Below are positions 25,238 to 32,785 of a stretch of DNA of 64,000 bases, piece by piece. The stretch comes from Spirochaetota bacterium (GTDB taxonomy: Bacteria > Spirochaetota > UBA12135 > COTS27 > JAFLEE01). Position numbers and translations under genes: made by a program. Every line of letters begins with the position of its first letter. The first letter of the stretch is position 1. Location: assembly GCA_017302015.1 (NCBI GenBank), contig JAFLEE010000003.1, forward strand, positions 76,045 to 140,044. Direction: 5' to 3'. The notes under the pieces are model-generated. The model saw only the letters and a list, made by a program, of their open reading frames with translations. It was not told where the DNA came from and did not search any database.

Positions 25238-25870
25238 TCACCGTAGGAAGGACGAGAGGCCGAGATAGGTGGCGGTCACCGAGGCGGCGGCCAAGGAGAA
25301 GGAAGCCACGACTTGATAGGGGACGGATTGGGGAAGATGGCGCTTAAGCCAGGTCACCGCGGGCGTCCAGAGCATGGTGAACAGCACGAGAACCCACTTA
25401 AGGGAGTTTCCGGAGGCGTGACTGCGGGCCCAGTAGGCCGTGCACGCGTCGGAAAAGCGGCCAAACCAGGAAAAGACCACCTCGGGGGAATGGCCGCCGG
25501 CGTCCGGAAGGCGCAATTCAAGGACGAGTCGACCCCACGGGATTTTGGAGAACGGAAGGGCGCCGTCGGTGGGCAGGGCAAAGAAAATCTGGGCGCGAAC
25601 CTTCATGAATTCCAGGGCGAACAGAAAGAAGAGGGCGATGAAGCAACCCATCAACGAGACCATAGGATAGTAGAAAAAGCGAAAGGGTCCCCTGACGGGA
25701 AAGCGCTGGTTGATAAAAAAGGGATAGGAAACCAAAACAAAGGGCAGGCTGAACACCAGCAATCTGAGAAGCAGAAGGTAGGTCGCTCCCGTGTCTATCG
25801 TAGGCGCCCCGTTGAAAATTCGATTCCCGGTCAGAAAGTAAAAAAGGGATACAAATCCAACCAAAAACAA
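25238..25870 (-). CDS. Multispanning membrane protein of unknown function
   Basis: 210 residues with about five hydrophobic segments (FLVGFVSLFYFL, YLLLLRLLVFSLPFVLV, FYYPMVSLMGCFIALFFLFALEF and two near the C-terminus). I know no close family; YIP1-like integral membrane proteins are a possibility. The frame stays open upstream to 25957, and that extension encodes a plausible N-terminus including AFFAFVCALFLVGF, but contains no ATG, GTG or TTG; TTG at 25870 is the first standard start and would cut the first membrane helix. Either a non-standard start or a sequence error is likely. Confidence 0.55.
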   Translation of the reverse strand: MFLVGFVSLFYFLTGNRIFNGAPTIDTGATYLLLLRLLVFSLPFVLVSYPFFINQRFPVRGPFRFFYYPMVSLMGCFIALFFLFALEFMKVRAQIFFALPTDGALPFSKIPWGRLVLELRLPDAGGHSPEVVFSWFGRFSDACTAYWARSHASGNSLKWVLVLFTMLWTPAVTWLKRHLPQSVPYQVVASFSLAAASVTATYLGLSSFLR

Positions 25871-26076
25871 AGCGCAAACAAACGCAAAGAAGGCCCCCCA
25901 GAGCGAATTGCCGAGTGCTTTGATGGTCGTTTCCTTGACGAAAGTGGAGGAATGAGTTTAGTATTCACGACGTTTCAGATCAAGAACAGTGGAATTCGGA
26001 CGAATTGGGTCGCATTCGTATTTTTTTCACTTTCCACCGGGCATTTTCTTAAACAACGTCAGGAGCGAACACCGCC

Positions 26077-27162
26077 ATGAAGTCCCGAATCCCCGCTTTC
26101 CTCTTCACGACCGTGATCCTGGGTATCGCCGCCTTGGCAGCCCAGTCCCTCGGTACCATCACATCGCTCAAGGGCCGCGTGTCCATCCAATCCGGTTCCG
26201 ATGCGGCCAAGCCGGCGGCGGTCAAACAAGAAGTGAAAGAGGGCGATTACCTCACCACCCAGGCGGATGGTGAGGCTGTAATCACGCTCACCACGGGGAC
26301 CGTCATGAAAGTCGGCCCCGAGACCCGCATGAAGATCAATAAAAGCAAGGTCACTTCGGGGGACGGCAACCAATTCTCGGTCGGCCTCACCAAGGGGTCG
26401 ATCTCGGCCAAGGTGAGCAAACTCAAGACCGCATCCGATAGTTTCAACGTCTACACTCCGACCTCCGTGGCCGGGGTGCGCGGCACCGACTTCTCCGTGG
26501 CGGCCGGGGTCGACGGCTCTACCCGCGTCCAAGTCGCCGAGGGCGAAGTGCAAGCGGGCCGCGGCGAGAACAAGACGAGCCTTAAAGAAAAACAGGGCAC
26601 CGAGGTCGGCCTGACCGACAAACCGGTCGAAGCCAAGAGCGGAAGCGAAGATCTCGCCGCCTGGGTGGCCAAGAACGACAAAAAGGCCAAAGAGAACCCC
26701 GAAAAAACCCTGGCCGACATGCAGGCCTACATCGACAAATCCTCCCAATCCGCCGCTTCCACCGCGGCGAAGACGGAAAGCATCGCGTCGAGCCAAACGA
26801 GCATCACGAACAAAGAGCAGCTAAAGAGCCAGATCTCCAGCGCCCAGTCGGCCAATGCCGAACTGAACTTCAACCAGACGGTCGCCGAAGGCATCCTCGT
26901 CAACGCCAAAGCCGTCGCCGGTTCCGCCCCCGAGGGGAAAGCCAAGGAACTCCTCTCCGGCGTCGAGCGCATCGCCAAGGCCTTCGACGACGCCAACTCG
27001 CGCATCGAAGCGGCCCTCGCCCGCCTCGACGCCCGCCTCGCCGCGGCCCGCAAGCGCATCGACGATTCCTGGAAGGGCGCCGATTCCCGCATCAATAAAA
27101 GCATGCAAGACGACCGGTTTAAAAAATTCGACGAGCAATACGAGAAATCGAAGAAGAAATAA
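26077..27162 (+). CDS. Exported FecR-domain protein with coiled-coil tail
   Basis: 361 residues with a Sec signal peptide (cleavage likely near ALAAQS). Residues about 28-150 form a FecR-type domain: GTITSLKGRVSIQ, VKEGDYLTTQADGEAVITLTTGTVMKVGP, and VYTPTSVAGVRGTDFSV, the hallmark VRGTxF element. The remainder is Ala/Lys/Glu-rich helix, probably coiled coil (ALARLDARLAAARKRIDD). In this context it is not a sigma regulator but a stand-alone envelope protein. First gene of a rightward series of exported proteins; the next gene starts 34 bases on. Confidence 0.85.
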   Translation: MKSRIPAFLFTTVILGIAALAAQSLGTITSLKGRVSIQSGSDAAKPAAVKQEVKEGDYLTTQADGEAVITLTTGTVMKVGPETRMKINKSKVTSGDGNQFSVGLTKGSISAKVSKLKTASDSFNVYTPTSVAGVRGTDFSVAAGVDGSTRVQVAEGEVQAGRGENKTSLKEKQGTEVGLTDKPVEAKSGSEDLAAWVAKNDKKAKENPEKTLADMQAYIDKSSQSAASTAAKTESIASSQTSITNKEQLKSQISSAQSANAELNFNQTVAEGILVNAKAVAGSAPEGKAKELLSGVERIAKAFDDANSRIEAALARLDARLAAARKRIDDSWKGADSRINKSMQDDRFKKFDEQYEKSKKK

Positions 27163-27196
27163 CCCCGACCCAGACATTCCCGGAGGAAATTAGCCC

Positions 27197-28435
27197 ATGA
27201 TCATCCGCAAGGTTCTCAAGACCGCCCTTTGGGCGACCGCCGTTTCGCTCCTCGTTTCCGCGCCCGTCTACTCGGCGGCGAAGAAACCAAAAAAAGGAGC
27301 GGTCACCGACAACGCCTATAAGGGCAAGGGCGGTGAGACGAAGGAAGTCACGGTGGAGGGCATGGCCGATATCGGGAAGGCCGGCGAGCAGGAAGCATTC
27401 GACCGGGCGCTCCAGCACGCCATGCGCAAGGCCGTCGAGCAGGTGCTCGGCTCGATGGTGAAATCCTCGACCCTCGTGAATAACGGCGCCCTCATCGAAG
27501 ACAAGATCTATTCCAAATCGGCGGGCTTCGTCCAGAAGTACACCCTGCTCGACGATTCGCGCAAGGGCAACACCAAGCTCTGCAAGATCCAGGCCTGGGT
27601 CGTCCTCGGCGACGTGAAGCAAGACGCCATGGCGCTCGGCCTCCTCCAAGACCGCGTGGGCCGCCCCAAAGTCATGATCACGGTCAACGACCCGAGCCTC
27701 GTGACCAAAGAGCCCATGGGCATCATGCGCACGCTCCTGCAGTCGAAGATGATCGAGAAGGAATTCCAATTCGTCGACGAAGAACAAATGAAGAAGGTCC
27801 TCGCCGCGCGCAACCTCACCTTGGCCAAACTCGCGGGAAAAAACGCCGCCGGGGATTTCGCCGCCGCGGCCCTCGACGCCGGCGCCCAGATCCTCATCAC
27901 CGGCAATGTCGCGGCTTCCGAGCAGTCCCTCGAGGGGCTCGACCTTCCCCCCAACTACAAGAGCGCCGGAGTGACGATGAGCTTGAACGTGCTCTACGCC
28001 GCCGACGCCTCGATCCTGGCCTCCGAGTCCAAGACCGGCAAGGGCGCGGGCCTCGATCTGGAGGGGGCCCAGAAGGTCGCCATCGGCCGGGCGATGACCA
28101 ATAAGGGCGGTTTGGCCGACTCCCTCATCGATAAAATCATCAAGCAATGGGATAACATGGTGAACAACGGTTTCGAGTACACCGTGATCATCGTGGGCGT
28201 GAGCGAAGACGAAGCCGATGGGATCAAGGATGCCCTCGAGAAGAGCACCGAAGGCGTGAAGAAGGTCTTCGACAAGGGCTACGAATCCGGCTCCAAGCGC
28301 ATCGAGTTCACCGTGCGCTACACGGGCATGATGACCCAACTCCGCAAGGCGATGCGCGACAAGGAAAAATTCAAGGTCTCGCTGGAGACCCAGACCCAAG
28401 ACAGCCGATCGGTCACCTTCAAGAAGGGCGGCTGA
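27197..28435 (+). CDS. Exported protein with FlgT/LPP20-like N-terminal domain
   Basis: 412 residues with a signal peptide ending near VYSAA. Residues 45-150 have the pattern VTVEGMADIGKAGEQEAFDRALQ...AVEQVLGSMV, with tyrosine/lysine strand repeats after it, as in the N-terminal domain of the flagellar H-ring protein FlgT and LPP20-type lipoproteins. The middle part (RPKVMITVNDPSL, FQFVDEEQMKKVLAARN, GAQILITGNVAASEQ) resembles the CsgG/TolB-type fold. GGAGG precedes the ATG. Function unknown; an envelope or flagellar-basal-body role is possible. Confidence 0.7.
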   Translation: MIIRKVLKTALWATAVSLLVSAPVYSAAKKPKKGAVTDNAYKGKGGETKEVTVEGMADIGKAGEQEAFDRALQHAMRKAVEQVLGSMVKSSTLVNNGALIEDKIYSKSAGFVQKYTLLDDSRKGNTKLCKIQAWVVLGDVKQDAMALGLLQDRVGRPKVMITVNDPSLVTKEPMGIMRTLLQSKMIEKEFQFVDEEQMKKVLAARNLTLAKLAGKNAAGDFAAAALDAGAQILITGNVAASEQSLEGLDLPPNYKSAGVTMSLNVLYAADASILASESKTGKGAGLDLEGAQKVAIGRAMTNKGGLADSLIDKIIKQWDNMVNNGFEYTVIIVGVSEDEADGIKDALEKSTEGVKKVFDKGYESGSKRIEFTVRYTGMMTQLRKAMRDKEKFKVSLETQTQDSRSVTFKKGG

Positions 28436-28446
28436 ACGCGCCGGTC

Positions 28447-28477
28447 GGTTGAAAATCAACCCCCCGGACATTAAAAT
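28447..28477 (+). promoter_or_regulatory. Promoter with an overlapping dyad before the small lipoprotein
   Basis: TTGAAA (28449-28454), 17 bp, TAAAAT (28472-28477). GGTTGA-AAA-TCAACC (28447-28461) is a perfect inverted repeat lying over the -35, a typical repressor position. Confidence 0.6.
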
Positions 28478-28508
28478 AGGAATACCATCCAAAAAAGGAG
28501 GATACGGT

Positions 28509-29039
28509 ATGAAAATCAAGAATTGGTCGATGCTCGCGGTCGCGGGAATTTTCATCGCGACTTGGGCCTGCGGCGGTCCCGGTCAAAACTCGTCCCTGGG
28601 CGGCAAGAGCCAGAAGAACGTGGAAGGGTGGAAGGATGCCGACACCTATATCTGCGTGACGGCGGGCGCTTGGGACCGCACGCGCTATTATTGCGAAGAT
28701 AAAGCCGGGTTGTCCGACGACGAGAAGAAGGGCAAAACCGCGAAATCCGGCCTCATGCTCGCCGACGACGCCAAGCGCGCCGCGACGGTCAAGGCGACCC
28801 GCGATTTCCTGGAAAAGGCCATCGGCGCCGAAATCAAGTCCAAGACCGGCGTCGAAGACGGCGCGCTCATCGCCGACGTGATCCAGTCCGGCGTGGAAGG
28901 CAAGTCCCCCACCCCGACCCAACTCACGGTGAATGAGACGCCCAATTTCGACGTGCGCATCACGTTCGAATTCAAGGCCAAGGGCCTGAAAGCCCTCCTG
29001 GCCAAGGCCACGGAAGACATCCTCAAGAAGAACAAGTAA
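28509..29039 (+). CDS. Small exported lipoprotein, LPP20-like
   Basis: 176 residues. AAGGAGG lies before ATG 28509. The N-terminus is a lipoprotein signal peptide with ATWAC as the likely lipobox (Cys near residue 21). The body contains KRAATVKATRDFLEKAIGAEIKSKTGVEDG, similar in layout to the A/K-rich helix of the FlgT/LPP20 domain in the preceding gene, so the two may be related. A strong terminator follows at 29073-29102. Confidence 0.65.
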   Translation: MKIKNWSMLAVAGIFIATWACGGPGQNSSLGGKSQKNVEGWKDADTYICVTAGAWDRTRYYCEDKAGLSDDEKKGKTAKSGLMLADDAKRAATVKATRDFLEKAIGAEIKSKTGVEDGALIADVIQSGVEGKSPTPTQLTVNETPNFDVRITFEFKAKGLKALLAKATEDILKKNK

Positions 29040-29072
29040 TCGCGTCCGCGACTGCTCCAGTAAACTTAGAAA

Positions 29073-29102
29073 GGCGGCCCCTTCGGGGGCCGCCTTTTTT
29101 TC
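29073..29102 (+). terminator. Terminator after the LPP20-like lipoprotein
   Basis: GGCGGCCCC-TTCG-GGGGCCGCC with seven T. It separates the first three genes of the exported cluster from the MORN lipoprotein gene. Confidence 0.9.
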
Positions 29103-29128
29103 CAAACCCCACGCCAACGGATTCCCCC

Positions 29129-30481
29129 ATGAAACCCATTACGATCCTGATTTTCCTGCTCGCGGCCGCGACGTTCCTATTCATCGGCTGCGCAGGCGCT
29201 GACAAGAGCGACCGTTACGAGAACGGCAAACCGAAGTGGAAGGACAAGGGCGGCATCCGCGAGGAATACTACGAGTCGGGCAAATTGGAAGCCAAGGGCC
29301 CCTGCGTCAAGGGCATCAAGAGCGGCGAATGGCAGGAGTTCGAAGAGGAATCGGGCGCGGTCGAGGCCAAGGGCCTCTACAAGGCCGGCGCAAAAGACGG
29401 CGTGTGGCAGGGGCTCTACCCCTCCGGAAAGATCCGTTCCACCACCGTCTGGACCAACCGGAGCAAGAACGGACCCTTCGTCACCTTCCACGAGAGCGGC
29501 GCCACCAATTCCATGGTCGTGCTCTCCAACAAGAAGGAAGTCGGCCCCTATGTGCAATTTTTCGAGAACAAGAAACTGAGCGTCGAGGGCCAATACACCA
29601 ACGGGATGAAGATGGGCGTGTGGACCTACTACGAGGCCAAGGGCGGGCTCAAAGAGAAGGGCGAACTCGTCACCGACAGCAAACGCATGGCCCAGAAAAA
29701 CGGCCCCTGGGAGTTCTATAAGAACGGGGTGCTCAGCGCAAAAGCCGTCATGGACATGAGTTACACCAACGGGCCATACACCGGCTATTATTCCAACGGA
29801 CAGATCGAGTCCAAGGTCCAGTTCTCCAGCAATAACAAGACCGGCCCCGAAATCTCCTTCTACCCCGACGGGGCCAAGAAGTCGGAGGGCAATTGGGAGA
29901 ACGGCCTTCGCAGCGGCGAATGGAAGTTCTATTCCGCCAAGGGCTACCTGGTGGAAAAGGGCCCGTTCATGAACGGCCAAAAGAACGGCGATTTCGAGAC
30001 CTATTTCCCGGATGGATCGGTGAGGAGCAAGGGCAAATACGAGGCGGGCAAACAGAAGGGCGCCTGGGTTTATTTCGAGGAGGGCGGGAAGACGAAGCTC
30101 ATGGAGCTCAATTGGACCGGCGCGACCAAACGCGGTCGGATGAAATTCTATAAAGAAGGGAAGATTTGGCTGGACTTCGAGACGCAGGTCGTCATGGATG
30201 ACCGTGAGTTCTTCGGAGGCAACGCCGATAGCGCCCGATATTTCGGGGCGATCAAACCCGGGGAAAAACTGCCCAAGATCAAAGCGACCACGGAGGAAGG
30301 GGTCAACCTGGATATCCTCAAGGGCGAGTACCTCGTCTATGAGGGCGGGAAACTGAAACTGCGTGGGGGCTACACCATGATGGGCAAGAACGGCCAATGG
30401 GATATGTTCGATCCGCCAGGGAGCAAAAAACCTCTTCGGACTGAGAATTACAAGAACGGCGACAAGGTGGAACCAAAGTAA
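29129..30481 (+). CDS. Lipoprotein with about twelve MORN-type repeats
   Basis: 450 residues. The lipoprotein signal has FIGC as lipobox (Cys near 21). The rest is a chain of MORN_2-like repeats with the pattern Y/F-x-x-G-K/x plus 'G-W/P-F' spacers: YESGKL, YPSGKI, FHESGA, FFENKKL, FYKNGVL, YYSNGQI, FYPDGAK, YFPDGSV, FYKEGKI and others, roughly one per 22-25 residues. Such repeats form an elongated beta sheet used for binding. It resembles YwqK/toxin-antitoxin-annotated proteins only by the repeat; there is no toxin partner here. Next gene 28 bases downstream. Confidence 0.85.
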   Translation: MKPITILIFLLAAATFLFIGCAGADKSDRYENGKPKWKDKGGIREEYYESGKLEAKGPCVKGIKSGEWQEFEEESGAVEAKGLYKAGAKDGVWQGLYPSGKIRSTTVWTNRSKNGPFVTFHESGATNSMVVLSNKKEVGPYVQFFENKKLSVEGQYTNGMKMGVWTYYEAKGGLKEKGELVTDSKRMAQKNGPWEFYKNGVLSAKAVMDMSYTNGPYTGYYSNGQIESKVQFSSNNKTGPEISFYPDGAKKSEGNWENGLRSGEWKFYSAKGYLVEKGPFMNGQKNGDFETYFPDGSVRSKGKYEAGKQKGAWVYFEEGGKTKLMELNWTGATKRGRMKFYKEGKIWLDFETQVVMDDREFFGGNADSARYFGAIKPGEKLPKIKATTEEGVNLDILKGEYLVYEGGKLKLRGGYTMMGKNGQWDMFDPPGSKKPLRTENYKNGDKVEPK

Positions 30482-30509
30482 GATTCGCCCTCGAAAGGGA
30501 TGCCCTCTG

Positions 30510-32213
30510 ATGATAAATAAAATCCGCCTTCTGCTCCTCTGCGGCGCCCTGGTGGCGCCGCTCTTCGCCGGGAACCGGGTCCGCATCGTCGTGAAGACGA
30601 TCACCGTCGGCGCCAAGATCGATCCGGGCATCCAAGACGCCATCGCCACCGAGTTCGAGAGCAAACTCGCGGGGATCCAAAAATTCGAACTCATCGACCG
30701 CAGTCAGGTGAAAAGCATCCTCGAGGAGAAGGCCCTTGAAGAATCGGGCATCGCCTGCGAAGACGACAAGTGCAACCTCCGTTTCGCCGTGAAGATCAAG
30801 GCTCAAGTGGCCGTCAGCGCCAAGATCTACCGTCTGAGCGACACGGTCTTCACCATCTCCGCCAAATTCCTCAACGTCGAAAAAGGCACCCCTGAGATCG
30901 TCAATAGCCATAAATTCTCCAAACTCGACGAAATCGACAAGGCGGTGCAGAAAATTTGCACGGAATACGCGGAACGCGTCCCGCGCTACGGGGAAGTGAT
31001 CAAGCGCGATGGCGCCAAGGTATTCGTCAACCTCGGAACGGACGACAATCTATTGGAAGAGCAGGAAGTCGAGGTGGTCCGACTCGAGGCCATCATGAAC
31101 GAGGCGACGGGCGAACTCGCGGGCTATACGGAGGATTCCATCGCCAAGGGAAAACTCGTCAAGATGAACGCGGCCCTCTCGCAGATCTTCTTCATCGACA
31201 AGAAGAAGAAGCAGGAAGAGATCGCGGAGAAGATCAAAATCCAAGATCGCGTGAATCTCGTGGTTTCGGAAGAGGGCAAGCGGCGGTTCGCGGACAAATT
31301 CGTGAGCGAGGCCAGGGTCTACCTCAAGAACAATAACTTGGAAGAGGCGAAGAATTCCGTGGAGAAGGCGCTCAATTACCTTCCGAAAGACGGCGACCTC
31401 ATCAAAATGCGCGCTTCGATCCTCAACAAAATCGACGAAGAGAACGTGAAGATGGCGGACCAGCGGGAGAAGGACCGAATCCGCCGGGAGGCCGAAGAGC
31501 GCAAACGCCAGGAATCTTCTGCGCGCAGCACGTCTTCGAGCCGAAGCTACTCCTCGTCGTCTTCCAGATCCTCCAGCATCCGCATCGGGAGCGGGAGCGC
31601 AGGGGACGCCGTTCGGAAAGCGGGCTTTTCCCTCGGCTACAATTACCTTATCCCGCAAAAAGAAACGCTCTTCGGTACGTTCTTCAACGGCATCGGCGGC
31701 GTCAACGCGGGGCTCCTGTCCCCGAAAGATATCTTTTTCTTGTACGGAAGCGCCTATTTTTTTCAAAACGATGCCGATCCGACCAAGCTCCTGACCACCT
31801 ATACGAGCGTGAAGGCTTTCATGTTCGATCTCCACGGGATCCTTAATTTGAGCCTCCCCATCGGTCCGTTCGTTCCCCATGCGGGCATCGGGATGTTCTA
31901 CCGGTATTTCATGCTGCGCATCGAAGACCCATCCATCGCGACGACGACCCAAGCGTTCGAGAGCCCGCATTGGGGGCTTGGATGGGAACCCATGGTCGGC
32001 CTCACCATCTATTTCGGGAACGTCGGGCTTGATTTCCGCTTCGCCTATCAATATGTGCTGGCGAATACGTTCGAGATGGACTTAACTTCGTCCTCCAGCA
32101 GCTTGATCAAGGATCGGACGGAAGCCTTGAACGATCTGAAGGGCGCCGAAAGAGACAATCGATTGGGCATCGGCGGATTCAATCTCAGCGCCGATATCTT
32201 CATCCGGCTGTGA
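30510..32213 (+). CDS. CsgG/FlgT-like N-terminus with TPR-like region, Ser-rich linker and C-terminal outer-membrane barrel
   Basis: 567 residues with a signal peptide ending near LFAGN. Residues about 22-150 resemble the CsgG/TolB-N fold (FELIDRSQVKSILEEKALEESGI, a Cys pair at about 84 and 90). A FlgT-like C-domain may follow (GEVIKRDGAKVFVNLG). Then come a helical repeat region (EEAKNSVEKALNYLPKDGDLIKM), a charged coiled coil, and a Ser/Arg linker (about 337-370). The C-terminal ~190 residues alternate like a beta-barrel (FSLGYNYLI, FFLYGSAYFF, VGLDFRFAYQYVL) and end FIRL with a terminal aromatic-hydrophobic pattern. A single-chain channel or tethered barrel is plausible; it is not a known family to me. 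Confidence 0.65.
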   Translation: MINKIRLLLLCGALVAPLFAGNRVRIVVKTITVGAKIDPGIQDAIATEFESKLAGIQKFELIDRSQVKSILEEKALEESGIACEDDKCNLRFAVKIKAQVAVSAKIYRLSDTVFTISAKFLNVEKGTPEIVNSHKFSKLDEIDKAVQKICTEYAERVPRYGEVIKRDGAKVFVNLGTDDNLLEEQEVEVVRLEAIMNEATGELAGYTEDSIAKGKLVKMNAALSQIFFIDKKKKQEEIAEKIKIQDRVNLVVSEEGKRRFADKFVSEARVYLKNNNLEEAKNSVEKALNYLPKDGDLIKMRASILNKIDEENVKMADQREKDRIRREAEERKRQESSARSTSSSRSYSSSSSRSSSIRIGSGSAGDAVRKAGFSLGYNYLIPQKETLFGTFFNGIGGVNAGLLSPKDIFFLYGSAYFFQNDADPTKLLTTYTSVKAFMFDLHGILNLSLPIGPFVPHAGIGMFYRYFMLRIEDPSIATTTQAFESPHWGLGWEPMVGLTIYFGNVGLDFRFAYQYVLANTFEMDLTSSSSSLIKDRTEALNDLKGAERDNRLGIGGFNLSADIFIRL

Positions 32214-32235
32214 ACGGCAAGGGAGCGTGATCAAG

Positions 32236-32781
32236 ATGAAACAAGCCCTGCTCGCCACGACCCTCGGGACCGCGCTGTTAGCGCTGGTCTCATGCCCCGC
32301 CTCCAATGGCCACGCGCCCTTCGATGTGCTCAACGGGGATATTTCGCTCAATCAGGCGCTTGCGGACAATAGCGCGGTGAAGATCGTCACGCTCGATAGC
32401 CTTTCCTCGAGCTATTCCAGCGCTTCGCGAACGGGGACGCTTTCGGTCTCCGTTTCGATCCAGAACGGGTCCAGCAGCTCCTATACCTTCAAGACCACCG
32501 ACACCGTCGAGTTTTTTTATACCGGCGAGTCCAATCTTCAAGCGCTCTACCAGACCAATTCAACCGCTGGAAGTCTGGGCAAATACACTTTTTTCAGTTA
32601 TAGCTCAGGGACTTCGATCTCTGGAGGTTCAACAGGAACTGTTTCCATCCCGGTGAACATGACCACGAACATGGTCGTGACGAAACGATATTATATCGGC
32701 GCCTACGCGAGGATAAACAGTAAAGACTCAAAGATCGCAACCAACGACTTGTATAAGTTGGTGAAGGTCACGGCGAACTAA
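32236..32781 (+). CDS. Ser/Thr-rich lipoprotein of unknown function
   Basis: 181 residues. Start ATG 32236 is preferred to GTG 32227 because GGGAG sits 10 bases before it. The lipobox is LVSC (Cys near 20). The mature part is beta-rich with many Ser/Thr (SSSYSSASRTGTLSVSVSIQ, VSIPVNMTTNMVVTKRYY), resembling a small immunoglobulin-like or CARDB-type fold; family not recognised. Base composition in its second half is clearly more AT-rich than neighbours. It ends the exported-protein run and converges with comM 4 bases away. Confidence 0.65.
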   Translation: MKQALLATTLGTALLALVSCPASNGHAPFDVLNGDISLNQALADNSAVKIVTLDSLSSSYSSASRTGTLSVSVSIQNGSSSSYTFKTTDTVEFFYTGESNLQALYQTNSTAGSLGKYTFFSYSSGTSISGGSTGTVSIPVNMTTNMVVTKRYYIGAYARINSKDSKIATNDLYKLVKVTAN

Positions 32782-32785
32782 AAGC

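Noticed and set aside
25951-26080. 42-residue plus-strand frame beginning MSLVFTTFQIK with GGAGG upstream
   Set aside because: Spacing to the ATG is too short, no family resemblance, and it overlaps the FecR gene start; considered chance.
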